Of a stretch of 64,000 nucleotides of DNA, positions 26,396 through 39,100 are shown in pieces. Made by a program: the position numbers and the translations under genes. Every line of letters starts with the position of its first letter. The first letter of the stretch is position 1. The notes under the pieces were generated by a model. It saw nothing but the letters and a program-made list of their open reading frames with translations. It did not search any database and had not been told where the DNA came from. The DNA is from Nymphaea colorata (taxonomy: Eukaryota > Streptophyta > Magnoliopsida > Nymphaeales > Nymphaeaceae): the NCBI RefSeq assembly GCF_008831285.2, contig NC_045146.1:17189289-17253288 (forward strand), given 5' to 3'.

Positions 26396-27057
26396 AGGTG
26401 TATGTAAGCACTCCCGTATAGATAGAGACATTATGGGCCAAGAACTTGTTTTAAAAAAAAATCACTAAGCCACATTATATATCACAAAATTTGTACAAAT
26501 ATTTGGAAAATAATCAATTCTCGGATCGAATTATCTCGCAGGACAACAATTTATGTTTGGTTACTATGAGATAGAGCAATCCCAATCGTTTACATCGAGT
26601 AGGATCATAAAAAATTTGATGCCGTTTCCTTCGTTAGGTTCTGACTTCACCTTGGACGGAGGGAGGGCTAGGCCGTGGTTAGTTTTGAATTAGTTGGAAA
26701 AAAAAATTATATTAAAAAAATAAAAAAAATTAGTTGTTCAATTTATTTTTTTTATTTAAGTTTAGTTTTAACCCTACCAAAATTTAAGGTTGGATTATTT
26801 GGCCCGTCTCCAAACGAAATCAACTTCAAGCAGGACTTTGATATACCCCAGCGTCGGCAAAAAATTGAGAGGGTCGTTCACGGGATTATGACTAAAAGGT
26901 GAGGCGTAAGAAAAATATTCACGAGAGGTAACATGGTATGTGATTCTCGGGTACGAGATAAAACTGATCCGATTTACTTAAACCCGTAGCTTGGGTGCCG
27001 GCTATCGCCGTGGGTGGCGACTGGCGAGCTCTTCTGCAGTTTTCCCGCGTCTTCGGA

Positions 27058-27222
27058 TTAGTCTGAATTGATGGTGTACTGTGTTTCTGTTTCCTCCACC
27101 TCTTCCGAGTCGTTGCTGTATTCGGATTCGTCGAAATCCAGGGCCTTCTCTGCTTTTTCTTCCTCTTCTGAGCCGTCGATGCCATCAGCTTCTTCAGGTT
27201 CTCCGGAATCAGCCGTTCCCAT
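27058..27222 (-). CDS. unidentified short acidic frame (54 aa)
   Basis: On the minus strand, ATG at 27222 to TAA at 27058 encodes a strikingly acidic peptide rich in Glu, Asp and Ser. It includes GSEEEEKAEKALDFDESEYS and DSEEVEETE. It lies in the GC-rich block upstream of the TANMEI/DSE1 start, on the opposite strand. Acidic low-complexity stretches occur in many nuclear proteins and also by chance opposite C/T-rich leaders. I see no adjoining exon, so a pseudogene fragment or an antisense leader artefact is as likely as a real product. Confidence 0.2.
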   Translation of the reverse strand: MGTADSGEPEEADGIDGSEEEEKAEKALDFDESEYSNDSEEVEETETQYTINSD

Positions 27223-27510
27223 CTTGGGTCGCGTCTTCTGATTGCTCCACTCTTATTCTTTCTCTTCCTCGTTCCTCGTCTCTGAGCCGCCTTATGCTAC
27301 TTCAATCAATCCTTCCCTGCGACCGCCGGCGATCGAAGCGGAGGCTGCTCATCGTCAACTGTGCATCTGTCGACCAAGAGAGGAAAGGATCGGCTACGCG
27401 AAGCAGCAGCATAAGGTGGAGGGCGGCTGCCTCTCTAGGTCGCTGTATGCAAGCCCTAAAGGAGACGGAGATAAATTAAACCCAGAAGAGGGAGTGATCT
27501 TGCATCGTTG

Positions 27511-30500
27511 ATGAGCGGGAAGCGCCCTCCTCCTGATCCCGTCGCAGTTCTTCGAGGCCATCGAAGTTCTGTTACGGACGTTTGCTTCCATCATTCCAGT
27601 CCCATCCTCTTCGCTGGGTACCCTCCTTTTTAGCTCAGCGTTACTGCCCGCGGTTTTATCTTTTTGTCACGAGATGTAATTTGATTACGTCCCGTTCCGG
27701 TAATGCTATCCTTGGTCGCTTGTTCGGTACAGTTGTGCGGACGGAGAATTGCGAATTTGGGATACGGTTCAGCATCGGACGTTGTCTTCATGCCGGTATA
27801 TTTATGTTTTATTTGATTCGCTTATTATATTGAAATTGGTTCTTTTGGATGCATGAGCAAGTTTTTAACTCTGACCATTTGCGGGTTGGTTTGCTGTAGG
27901 GCGCACGGTTCCACTTCGGGGGTTATTTGCGTTGCAACGAGCGCGTCTCTAGGGAACAGACTCATAAGGTGGTTTCTCAATTTAGTGCTTGATTCATCTA
28001 CTTTAATGTTTTTTTGTGCACCTCAACGCGTTCCCTGTTATTCACATGCGGTTTCAGCCAAGGTAGAGACGGAACTGTGAAGCTCTGGGATGTCGAAGAA
28101 GGTGGCTTATCAAGGTCTGTATTTAGTATTTGGATGTTCGTCAACTTCGGATCCCTCAACACGATTGTCATGTTTGAGTTTAAGCGATTCGGTAACGGGA
28201 AATGATAATCTTTGATATTATGATGGTCCTTGATAGAGCTAAAAAAATCACCGTAGCGGATTTTTAGAAGATGCAGATCGTGTAATTTCATTTAAATTTT
28301 AAATTTGATGACCCGTTTGTGTGTGTATGATCGATTGCCTGGCGTGTGCTTGTGTGTACATGTGCGTCCATGCAGTCTCATGCAGCTCTTACCGTCAAAA
28401 GTAGGGGCAGTTATTCAGTCTGCTTACGGGAGTGTAAGACCATAAGGAACTTCCCGAGCTTCACTTGAAGAAGCTCCAACTATGGTCGTTATCTTTATAT
28501 AAGTTGCGCAAGATTCTTTTCTTGTTACTTGTTATTCCTCTAAGGTCTCGCATCAGAACATGAACGATTGTCAAGTTCACATGTGTGTGCGTTGTAATGC
28601 ATTGCTAAGACATTATGTGTTCTTACCAAAGTTATTACTGTATGAAGGTTGTTTCCCTGATTTTAAGTTAGTTTATTTATAAGGCTGACTTCTCTGCTTT
28701 ATATCATGACTGCTTGAAGATTATTTGCCTATTCACTTCAAAATTTATTGCTTTAAAGTTTAAATTGTTATTGGTTGCTTTGTGTTGGCCAGGAAGCCCA
28801 TAGTTACATTCAGAACAGACTCTTATCATTTTTGCAAGCTTTCAATAGCCAAAATATGCAGTTCAGTGCAACAACAGAGTGCCGCACTTGTTGATGAATT
28901 TGTCAAGCAATCAAGCAAGTCAACTGTAGAATGTACTGAAGATATCAAGAATGTTCTCATTGGAGGAACAGCAAGTCTGGGTTTGGACGTGCAGGATTCT
29001 ACAACTATTGGACCAGCGACTTCAATGCCATTTGATGGTTTGTATGACTTAGATGTTAGTTTGCAAGTAAAAGTACCTAACAAGCCTGCAGTTGTGTCTG
29101 CGATGTGCATGTCTATGTTTGCATATCTGTTTCTTTTGCCAGATGCTTGCGTGCATCATATTGCAGACAGAAGGGGGCATGTTTCACCACTATTGTGCAT
29201 TTTCTGAATAATAAGATCCTTCTCAGGACCATTCATTCATTTATCTTTTGACTTGTTGAAGAAAAGTTGTTTGTCTTAGACTACTTCGTTTGATTGTTCT
29301 CCTGTATCATTTTTCTGCACATTTTTTCTTGTTTCATCATTGGATGCTTTTGTTCTTGTTGTATTTATTTGTTTCTGAATATATTTTATTCCATCTTTTG
29401 CGGAACTATAGATATTGATGATCTCATATTCCTCGACACTAGTAACGACGTCAGAAAGATTTTTTTTTAAGCTTTCTTGTCTCAACTTTGTTTTTGTCAG
29501 ATGTTTTTCCTCTGTTCATTGTTTGTCAGTCAGATTGTGATAACTAAATATGGATTTAGAGATGGTCTAACAATAAACAAAGCTTTCTGAGTTTGTCTAT
29601 GGATGGCTTGGGACCAAAGATATAGTGAGTGAGGTTTCAAAAATTTTGACTCACATATTACAAGGTGTCTATTAATGTTTCAGCTGTCAGATTAAAGCAG
29701 CTCATTCGAAAAGCTTATTTGTAACATTGCATGACCTGTCCTGGCATGTTGGAGTCTATTTGTTTCCATATTTGGCATATTTTTGTATTTTTTTATTAGA
29801 ATTAACTTATAATACCAGAAGACTGTTTTGCTAGTCTTTAGATGGGAAGGCCAAATATGAAAACATTCACTTTAATGGCAGACTAAATTGGAAAAAGTAC
29901 TGATATTTTCTATTGAAGGTTGAACCTTTGGTTCATATGTCCATGTCCATATGCATGAGTATAAAAGCAGTCAAGTTTCAACCTGTCCTACTGTTGGTAT
30001 ATGTCATGGATGCAGTATGTTCTGAATTCATATCGAGTGTGCACGAGTCTGTAAAAGGTAATGTTCCTTTAGCTACCTCTTGTCACTATTCACTAGACTG
30101 CAAGAATAAATGATGCTAAAGATTTAACAAATACTAGGAATTAGATTATAGCATCAGTAATAAAGAACCAAACATAGCAGAGGTAATGCAATACATGCAA
30201 ACCAACAGAATGTTCTTATGTTGCAAATATATTTATTGATTTGCCTATTGGTACTTCTGTATGGTATCGTCAGTCATCTTAAATTCTGTTAAAACATGCT
30301 TCTCGGAAAATTCCATTCTAGCAATAAATGTTTGTAAAAAAATTATTTTGTTTTGTTTTGGTTAAGCACAACATTCGCAAGACCTCGCCTACCAGCATCC
30401 GAGCATAGTGGCTTTAGCTGGCGAACATCCTTCTCAGGTGAATATACATCTTGTTCATGTGCATACATTTCAATTTTGCCCTTATGAGTCTCTTCTGACA

Positions 30501-33500
30501 TCTAGTTATGTGCTGTGTACAGATAGAGATTTGGGATCTCAATGCTGCTGAGAAAGTTGCTTGCTTTCCACCTTACAGCAGTGAGAACAGAGAGCTTTCC
30601 ACAAAACCAAGAGGTCTGCAATTAATTTCCATGTGTTTGTTTTTTCTTGTAATAGTTCTCTGCTAGATTTTTGTAACTTGTTTTGGAAATTATATGTTGA
30701 TTGTGTGTTTCATTTGCAAGAGTCAGTTCAGTTCTTTAATTCGTGCATGACACTCAAACCCATTCTTCTTACTCCCTTATTAATTGCACCTGCACCTGCA
30801 CCTGCACCCAAGTTTTTTTGAAATTTACAGCACCTGCATTCACACCCACACTTGCATACCTCACACCCATGAGACACATCTACCATAGTATGTCTTACTA
30901 CTAAGAAGATGTGTCAAGGAATGCAAAATGGGTGATATTGAGCCAGGTACTTCATGGCTGATTCTGTACCTAGTTCAATGTCTGCTTGAGTGGATAAGGT
31001 GTACTTTTTCTCACATGTACCTTAAACATTTGTTTCTTTTGATGTTGCAGGCATGTGTATGGCTGTCCAAGCTTTTTTCCAATCATCTAATGGATTCTTG
31101 AACGTTCTAGCAGGGTTTGTTTGCTAGCCCCACTATTTATTGTTAAAAAACTAGTATCATGCTTGAATTTCTTACCTACTTTTGCTATCCATAGCTGAAA
31201 TTTGTTAAAAAAAATTGCTTGGCAAACTTTCTATTCACAAGTTTTTTCTTGGAAAAATTTCTATCAGGAGCTTTTATTCAATTTTCTTGAGAAATCCCTG
31301 AAAGATGGCTGATATACTAAAAAATAAAGAAAAATTCTAATGGAAAGGGAATAATACATTTTAATAGTTCCCCTAATAAGATGAAACATAAACCATTCTT
31401 GTAACATGTCAAGGTTTGTCTCTGCCTTGCCATTGGTTTGTACTCTCCAATGGGCAGGCATACTGTTTGTCTTATCAAGTCCTAATACTTGCATACGGTC
31501 TGATGCTTAAGGCCAACGACACAAAAAGGATGTTATGACAATAACTGAAGTCCCCAAAACTAAATAAACGAATAAAGAAAGTACCTGAATGTGTTTATTG
31601 ACCACAATCTGGCAAGGTTTTGCGTTAGCTTGGTTTCATTAGATATGGGCCCTCATGCAACGAGGTCCATCTTTTCTCTTTCTTTGGTTCTAGACTTACA
31701 TATCAACTAAAGTAACCTCCACAACTTGCATAACTTGATTGCTGTACTTTGTTGGAACTTGGAAAGCCTTTTCTTATTCTTGGCATAAGATATCATGCAG
31801 TATACAACTTATAAATGAAATCTTGTAGGTAAGCTTGAGAGAATGCTACTAAATGGGCTGACTATGTGTGTTAGATGCAAACTCCAACAGGATTAGATTG
31901 CTAGCATGGGGATCTATTTTTGCCTTTATTACTTTCTTATCTTCAAGATCTTGCACAACTAATACCTCCACTTTTCCCTTGGACTTTTTAAGTCCACAAT
32001 GAACTTCTTTTTGGGTAAGAATCTCATTTGTCAAAGACATGCCTATGTAGAGATCTTTTCACACTTCAGAAGCTTCTGGCTTTATAATATGGCAATTCCT
32101 TCCCTTTTTGGCCCTTTTTTGGGGAACCTTTTGCATAAGCCCCACTATCTACCCAGAACATATTTTTATTTCATAGGTCTCTATTTGAGCATGTAGAGTC
32201 AAATAGCTGTCTTTTTCCAATTATTTAAGTAACTCTACTAGTTCTCTTAAGACTTGTAGAATTAAATAGTTAGCATCTATTTTCATTTGCATCCCTGTGA
32301 TCAACTAGGCATAAGTAGCCAGCTTGATAAAATTGGTGACAGATCTTGGGGAAATGAAGTTGTTCTCACTTTGATTATTGACCATGCTTCTTAACAAAGC
32401 GATTAGTTCCTCGTGAACCACCCTGACTATTCCTTGCAAAGAGCCATCTTTCTCATTCCATTCCTCTCCACTACAAACAGTTGTATCTCCCTTATATGGT
32501 GAAAAAACATGAGATTTCTAGCTGGGCTTGCTATAGTTTCTATTGTTGTCTGTATCAAATGGAAGCCACTACCTTTTTCTAGTTGTGAGAGAATTTGGCA
32601 GCTGCTCAATCATTTTGGTTGAATCTTTCCATAGCTTGAGCAAGTGTTCTTGTTTATCCATCTCTGCTTGGCCACAGGTGGTCAACTTGATGAATTGTCA
32701 ATATCTGGTTGCATTGATTGTTCACCATCTTTTTACTGAAATATTCTCAACAATCTGTTCAAAATTCAAATGCATCAAACCCAAACACAATAGCAAACTT
32801 GTTGAATCAAACTGCTAATCTTCATTATCTTCAAGCTGCCATGAAGAAGCAGCGGTACTCCAAGGCTACATTCCAAGAGAACTAAAAAGAACTTAATGAA
32901 TGGGGCGGAACCCTATACTGAAAGCAGTAAAAGACCAAACTGCCCTTCACTTTTAAGAGTTATAACAATAAGAAAATTAGAACTAGTTACAACAGAAATG
33001 ACAGGTACAAATTTTTACCAACATAAAAGGAAATTAGACCCATATACTTTAACAAAATCCTCTTTCTTAATCCATTTCATTGTGCTAGATAGATTGTTAC
33101 TTGCCTATAACGTAACGATACATGGGATCCCATCTATTCCTTCACTTGTGTGTGAGTCTTTGCACAGTGTATGCATTGATAATCTTTTCCGGCTATGGAT
33201 GAGACATGACCACTGTCCTGTCTGGTCCTCTCATATCCTTGTAGCATTAAGGAGTCAATGCCAAGTTTATCTGTATCTCTATGACACCTGGCACAAACTA
33301 TTGGTCTTAGTGAAATTATTAGTCCTTATAGTTGGTGTCCATGTTAAACTTGTTATCCAGATTTTGTAGAACCAGAATGATCTTATCTTCACTTTGATCA
33401 TTGACTACCTTTATTGAGAGAAAGCGTTATGTCAACTGCCCATACTGATTCTTTCTGAAGACCTCTCTTTCTCAGTTCTTTTCACTACAACGTGGAGAGT

Positions 33501-36500
33501 TCTATCTGACCAATTTGGAGAGGAAGAAGACATGACATATTACATATATAAGGACTTCTATCATGGGGATGTTTGTTTTTATAAGATAGCTGTATTTTAA
33601 AATAGTTCCACAAGTTTTGGCTGTGCTTCTCTTTCATTTTAAATGAAAGTACAATGGGAATGAATCTGGTTTTTCTAGAGTGTAAACTATTGGAACATGA
33701 TCCATGTTATTCTAGATTATGCACTTAATGTGGCTGATTTTGTAAAACATTATATGATGGATGCGGGATTGTAGTTATGAAGATGGCAGCTTTGCTTGGT
33801 GGGACTCAAGAAAGCCGGAGACTCCAGTAGCTTCAGTTAGGTTTCACTCTGAGCCAGGTAAAGTTGTAGTATTGTAGTTTCATTCATAAATGTCATAAGA
33901 ACATGCATACTAATTGCATCCACATCCAGTATTGAGTCTCGCAGTTGACAAAACATGCACCAGTGGAATGTCTGGAGGTGCGGACAACAAAATCGTGCTC
34001 TTCTCTTTGGATCATCAGATGGTATGTATTTGTCGAAGTAATCAGGTTTATGATCTTGGGTTTATCACATGATTGATGATTCACATTATGCCTTGCAAAC
34101 ATATTATCTTATCTATGACATGGTGTAATTTGCTCCATGTTACACATAATCCGGTGAGCTTCGAATATGAGATTGCCTTAACTGTTCGTCGCTGATAGGG
34201 AATATGTTTTTAACTTTCTCCTATTCTTCTAGGATCAGCTTTAATCTCAAGATGGTAAAATTGGTTTTATTTAACATGTCGATATGTCCACCTTTTGTGA
34301 ACTTTGTTGTTGAGTTTCTGTCATGTCTGAATAAAAACTCCATTTCTTCATTGTTCGGATTTGCTTTCTAGATAATTTAGAATTCCAGGATTCACTGGGG
34401 GATAAAGTGGGGACTGCAACAAATAGATCTCTTCCTTCATATTGATTTACACGGTTATTCTTTTGTTTGTGCAATTTGACCAACGACTAAAGCAATAAAT
34501 AATTAGCTTATGTATGTTAGAAAATTTTATTATCTTAGTCTTGTCTCATTGTGTCACAGTTCACTGTTTCAACTAAGAAGGAGATCAGTTTGCAGCAGCC
34601 AGGCATTGCGAGTGTCTCCATACGAATGGATAATAAAATTGCTGCTACTGCAGGTTGGGATCACAGGTGATCTATTACACACCTTTACCCCCTTCCCAAC
34701 TGCTCTGCTCTCAAAATCAAACATTTAATGGAGATCTTAATATTAAGATAAAATTTATTATTCACTTTTCAAAATATTGTGATATTAATGCCCAATTTCT
34801 GTAAAATGGGGACAGTGGAAAGTCATGAAAATATCTTGGACATATTTGAAGTTTTCATTGTACTTGAGACTTATGATTCTAGGATGCACTAACATGATAA
34901 TTTGAAAGATACTTAAATACCTAAACAGCAACTTCTTGAGAATTTTGGAAGATCTTAAAATACCTAAATGGCAACTTCTTGAAAAGTCCTCTCGTGAGGG
35001 TATTCTAACAGTGGTTTTGATATTTCTGAGGCAGTTTCAAATGCTGTCTGCTCCATGTAGCAATGAGTGGATCATGGCTGGGCTGGGCACAGTTGAGAAG
35101 TGAAAAGGAGCGAGTACGTGTTTGAGAAATATGTATTTTAGGATGGTGTTTGCAATCTAAGAAATGAATAAGATCGAAGTAAATAGATTATATAGGAATT
35201 CTATCGATGAAAAAAACAAAAAGTTGTTACTCAAGATTGTTTTCTCATATATTTTATGAAAGCTGCTAATATACTACTCAAAAGGTTGTGGTAATGCATG
35301 GAAGCAAATCAGGAAAAATATGAAAAGGAATGAAGGACCTAAAATGCATGGTTACAGGTGATATGAGAGATTGTGAGGTCTTGTGATCCTAAATGAGAAG
35401 GGATGGAGGTGCATGGCCTGTACATCTTGCCATATGCCTGGAAGAAAGCTTGATGTTTTGACAAATGATGGCAGTAGGATAACATATCCAAACATTTTTG
35501 GACTAATTAGCAATGATGATATCTTTCATTGAATTTCAAAGAAATGGAAATTGAGGTGTATATATAGCACAAGGAATAGTTTAGACTGCCTTTGTGCTGT
35601 AGTAGGATTATTTTCGTACCCCAGCCATCCGTGCTGTAGTAGGATTATTTTCGTACCCCAGCCATCCCCCCACCCCCCAATTTTTCCTCAACTGCAGACA
35701 GCCGAATCCTCAACCAAGGAAGCATTCAAGCCATCATGCCGATTGCCGACTACTATGAGTAACAAGAAGGTAGGGGGAGACATAACTATTTTGTTCAATA
35801 AAGATATACTTTGGTCTTCTGTTTGTTGCTTGCAAAATTACCCATTCATCTTGTGTGTTGCCTTTCTTAGACTAAATTGACCATGGTCACATCTTTCACT
35901 CTACTTTCCAAAAAAATTGGAAAAAATATTGCATGCTCTCTCCCTCTCGCTCTCTCCAATAAAATGTGTAAGCTGCATAGGCATGCTCTGTCTGTCTCGC
36001 TCTCTAATTTTTAGGGTCAATTTTGTAAATAAAATTTAATGCTCACTTTGGCTCACATTGACAGGATTCGGATATACAATTACCGAAATGCGAATCCACT
36101 AGCTATATTGAAGTATCATTATGCTACGGTATGTATGTCAAAGTGCATCTCCCCCCACTCCCTGGTCAGTTTCATTTGCTGTAACTTGTGGCTTTCCAAT
36201 TTTTTGCCATATGTGAAATGTCCTTTGATAATATCTTTGGTTTTCATCAAAGCCGTTGGGCTCCATCAGCCAGTATCCTTGATGGTGACAGATTTCTCAT
36301 GGTCATCCTTAGAAGCATTTAGTACAGTTGATTTATGAATTTAAGCCCATTAGTTTTAAGTTTCTATACTTTAGTTTCTTCTTTATCCCCTATTCAAGAA
36401 GTGGCCATGAACACATTATGAAAACCACGTGTCTCTCCTATGGAGGACAATCAATGAAAATAATCTCTTCTTGTATTACCTGCTTAGAGGCTATTTTTCT

Positions 36501-36653
36501 AATTTGTCAACATGTGCAAGAAATGTACTTTATTCTCAATTTTTCTTGTTACAGTGCAATGCAGTGTCATTCTCAGATGACTGTAGGTTGCTTGCTTCAT
36601 CCTCAGAAGATGCTACTATTGCTCTTTGGAGTCTATATCCTCCTCAAAAGTAG
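27511..36653 (+). CDS. TAN: WD40 protein TANMEI / DECREASED SIZE EXCLUSION LIMIT 1 (GNB1L-like)
   Basis: The fourteen exons are 27511-27617, 27733-27795, 27900-27968, 28058-28114, 28793-29037, 30016-30057, 30367-30437, 30523-30613, 31051-31114, 33775-33857, 33930-34021, 34560-34666, 36065-36128 and 36555-36653. They give 1254 nt and 417 aa; the Arabidopsis protein is about 386 aa. Phases agree and all introns are GT-AG. The start reads [22 protein letters not shown]-repeat hallmarks follow in order: [59 protein letters not shown] with [33 protein letters not shown] and [18 protein letters not shown]. In Arabidopsis the gene is needed for embryo development and affects plasmodesmal transport. 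Animal GNB1L and yeast Asa1 act with the TTT co-chaperone of PIK-related kinases. The Ser/Gln-rich stretch in exon 5 is the variable linker. Exon 6 (42 nt) is the least certain; its removal also keeps frame. Confidence 0.93.
31115..33774. other. largest TANMEI intron, holding degenerate transposon-like DNA
   Basis: This 2.66-kb intron is several times longer than its neighbours. On the minus strand between about 31850 and 32600, reading frames stay open in overlapping pieces with few stops and give polar, Lys-rich peptides. That is the usual look of a decayed retroelement gag/pol region, but I could not place a definite domain. A part near 32365-32500 has a diverged direct copy near 33385-33515 (shared TCACTTTGAT-ATTGAC and TTTCTCA...TTCACTACAA). 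No intact LTRs were found. Confidence 0.35.
35594..35667. repeat. perfect 37-bp tandem duplication
   Basis: The 37-base unit beginning GTGCTGTAGTAGGATTATTT occurs twice back to back (35594-35630 and 35631-35667) without a mismatch, in the TANMEI intron before exon 13. Its identity suggests a recent event. Confidence 0.95.
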
Positions 36654-37980
36654 ATGTACGAGAGTGATATCCAAAACCGGTAGTAAAAGATTTGGTGGTC
36701 TAATGCTGGACTGGGTTTCTGCTTGAACGTGGAATCATGACGTTAACTACTTGGTGAGTGGCTCCATCGAGGAGGCTGAAGGCAATTCGTTATTGAATGA
36801 ACATGACATTAACTACCAACTGGTTGGTGGCTTCGTGAAGGAAACTGAAGGCAATTCGTGATGGAATGGTCAAATACAATCACATCAGTCATGCTTGCAG
36901 CAGTGCTTGAGAGGCGTTTGAAATCGAGGGGCTGTTGGATCCGGGCTATTCAGTTAGTCATTAAAGTCATGTAATTTGCTGGCTGTCCATAGATTAGCAT
37001 ACTGATTTGATGGTGACATTGTTTAATATGAACAGTAAATGCTGTGAAAGTTTGAAGCATGCTGTAGCTGCATAAGGTGCTTCAATCAAGCTTAAAAGTC
37101 TCAAATCCAACTCTAATTTTGCTTTTTAGCATGTTTTTGGATGGTCGGCGGTTGTTTATTGCCGTGTATATGCTGATGTATGAAAAAACAAGGCTACAGT
37201 TTCAGTCTGTTACATACATTTGGTTGTTTCTTCATTGTTTGTCGTTTCGATTCATATCAGTTGATTTTGATTACACTGGTTCCTATTCCACCATGATATG
37301 TGAGAAAGACCATGGTTGAAAGTTTCGAAGATGTGAATTTTGATATCATGCTATCCTGCTGTTATACAAAGAGTTGATTTCCTAGAAAAAGATTGCCATA
37401 TCTAAAGCTTGCAAGGTAAGAATTATCAGACGGTGACTGTCAGACGGACCAGATATATATAATATCTGTCAATATGACCCCTTACATGGCTTCCATAAGT
37501 GATTGTTTGGAAAAGCTTTTTGTCGAAAAAGTTTCCATAAAAAAAGTTACCAGATTGAGATGGGGATGAAAATTTTTTCTGTGGATATACATTTGCACTA
37601 GTAATTGAAAGAATGAAAAATTATTCCTGAATTTGTTTTAAATGTTTGATGAAAGTAGATGAATATATGGGAAATGAAAAAGATAGCCGTGGAGTTTGGG
37701 TTGGGCTTGGGGACTGGCATTTTAAGCTAGAGGTTAACAATGTGGATAACTAAGCATCTTTCTTTTGGTTTGTATCACTTGATATATAAAATTGAAATCA
37801 GCCGACTATTTCTATGGACATGATTTCTTTTTTGTGTCACGAAAGATCGTCACAAAAGATGTTTTCCATTGAAAAAACCTAGCCAAGAAATTTTCTATTT
37901 GTGACGGTTTTCAGTGACACAATACAAAAATTAATCGTCCGGTCAGAGAAGTAATCTACTGATTTCCATTATATATATAA

Positions 37981-38608
37981 TAGAGAGAGCGAGAGAAATA
38001 GAAACTTAACCATGACTGTCCATTTTTGTGTCAAATGAACAGCTAATCAAAGTCGTCTGATCTTGAAGAAGGGATGGCTCTAGTGCTGTCCTTTTTTTTT
38101 CTTATCTTTTTCCCTCTCTTTCTGTCTCTCTCTCTGATTCCCTCCCTCTCCCCAACTCTCCTTCCTCACCTTCTTCCCCCACCTCCTCCAATTTCCTCCA
38201 ACACAGCGGCTGCCGAAACAATTCCCCATTGGTGATAGGCTGGCCGGCCCTCTGCCATCTTGACGGAAGACCAATGGTGGGTGCCGGTGAGGCGCCGGGT
38301 GGCGGTGGCAAAGATGGGTGGAGTATCACCCATTTGTCCCTCCCTCTCACCATATCTACCATCAACCGGGAAGCCGCCGGTGGTATCCACCGATGCTGGC
38401 AGCCCGTTGGGCCTCCGCATCCCCCCGGAGGCCAGCTGGCGTTGGTGGATACCGCCAGCAGCAGCTGCTGGTGATGGAATTTGGTGAGAAAGAGGAAGAG
38501 GGAGGAACAAAAGTAAAAGAAAAAGAAAAATGGACACCTTGAGAGCTTAGCTGTCCATTTGACACAGAAAGGGATAGAGTCATGGTTCAGTTTCGCGCTC
38601 TCTCTCTA
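37981..38608. mobile_element. 0.63-kb non-autonomous element with about 60-bp terminal inverted repeats
   Basis: The left end (37981-38044) contains GAGAGAGCGAGAG, TTAACCATGACT, GTGTCAAATGAACAGCTAA. The right end (38548-38608), read in reverse complement, gives GAGAGAGCGCGA, TGAACCATGACT, GTGTCAAATGGACAGCTAA. The arms match over about 60 bases with a few substitutions and a small gap. The interior is GC- and CT-rich, unlike the AT-rich surroundings, and has further internal inverted pairs (GGTGGTATCCACC near 38380 against GGTGGATACCGCC near 38440). There is no transposase frame. I could not fix a target-site duplication, so the superfamily is unassigned. Confidence 0.75.
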
Positions 38609-38945
38609 AGGGACCGTTTGGTTCATTGTAATTTTAAGAAAAACAATGAAAAAAATGTGTGAATAATATTAGATGATGAAAATACTCATTTTTTAAAATT
38701 TTTTTTGTCCATTTTAATGGATTAGCTCTCGTAAGAATTGAACCACTTTTTGAGAAAAACAAAGAGAAAAAATGTGAACTAATATTTTATGATTAAGATA
38801 CCAATTACTTTGTTTCTTCTTTTTTTCTCTCAATCGACTATCAGATCAGTCGGATAATCGACTTTGGAAGCCAAATTCACCATTGATTGATTATCTTACT
38901 CACACAATATTAGTTTACATTTTTTTTCTTTGTTTTACTCTCAAC
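38609..38945. repeat. AT-rich foldback repeat abutting the previous element
   Basis: It starts with GGGACCGTTTGGTT, a motif common at ends of hAT-type MITEs. The unit AAAAACAA-GA-AAAAATGTG...AATATTA occurs at about 38637 and 38756 in direct orientation, and again inverted at about 38896-38942. The far terminal inverted repeat is not evident, so this may be a truncated or rearranged MITE. Confidence 0.5.
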
Positions 38946-38999
38946 TGTCTATTATAGTGGATTAGAAGGTTTACATGAGTGAGTTGGATGACTCTCTAG

Positions 39000-39100
<101 letters not shown>

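Larger units (their letters stand above)
25953..27510. promoter_or_regulatory. shared upstream region of ARP7 and the TANMEI/DSE1 gene
   Basis: The two genes are divergent, with about 1.56 kb between start codons. GC-rich, CpG-bearing blocks at about 25900-26200 and 26990-27510 flank an AT-rich middle (26440-26800). That is what two separate promoters with GC-rich leaders would look like. No clear TATA element was found. Two short frames inside it are listed separately. Confidence 0.45.

Noticed and set aside
38166..38542. Several overlapping frames of 70-120 codons on both strands
   Set aside because: They arise from GC-rich, stop-poor sequence inside the inverted-repeat element. No transposase motifs occur.
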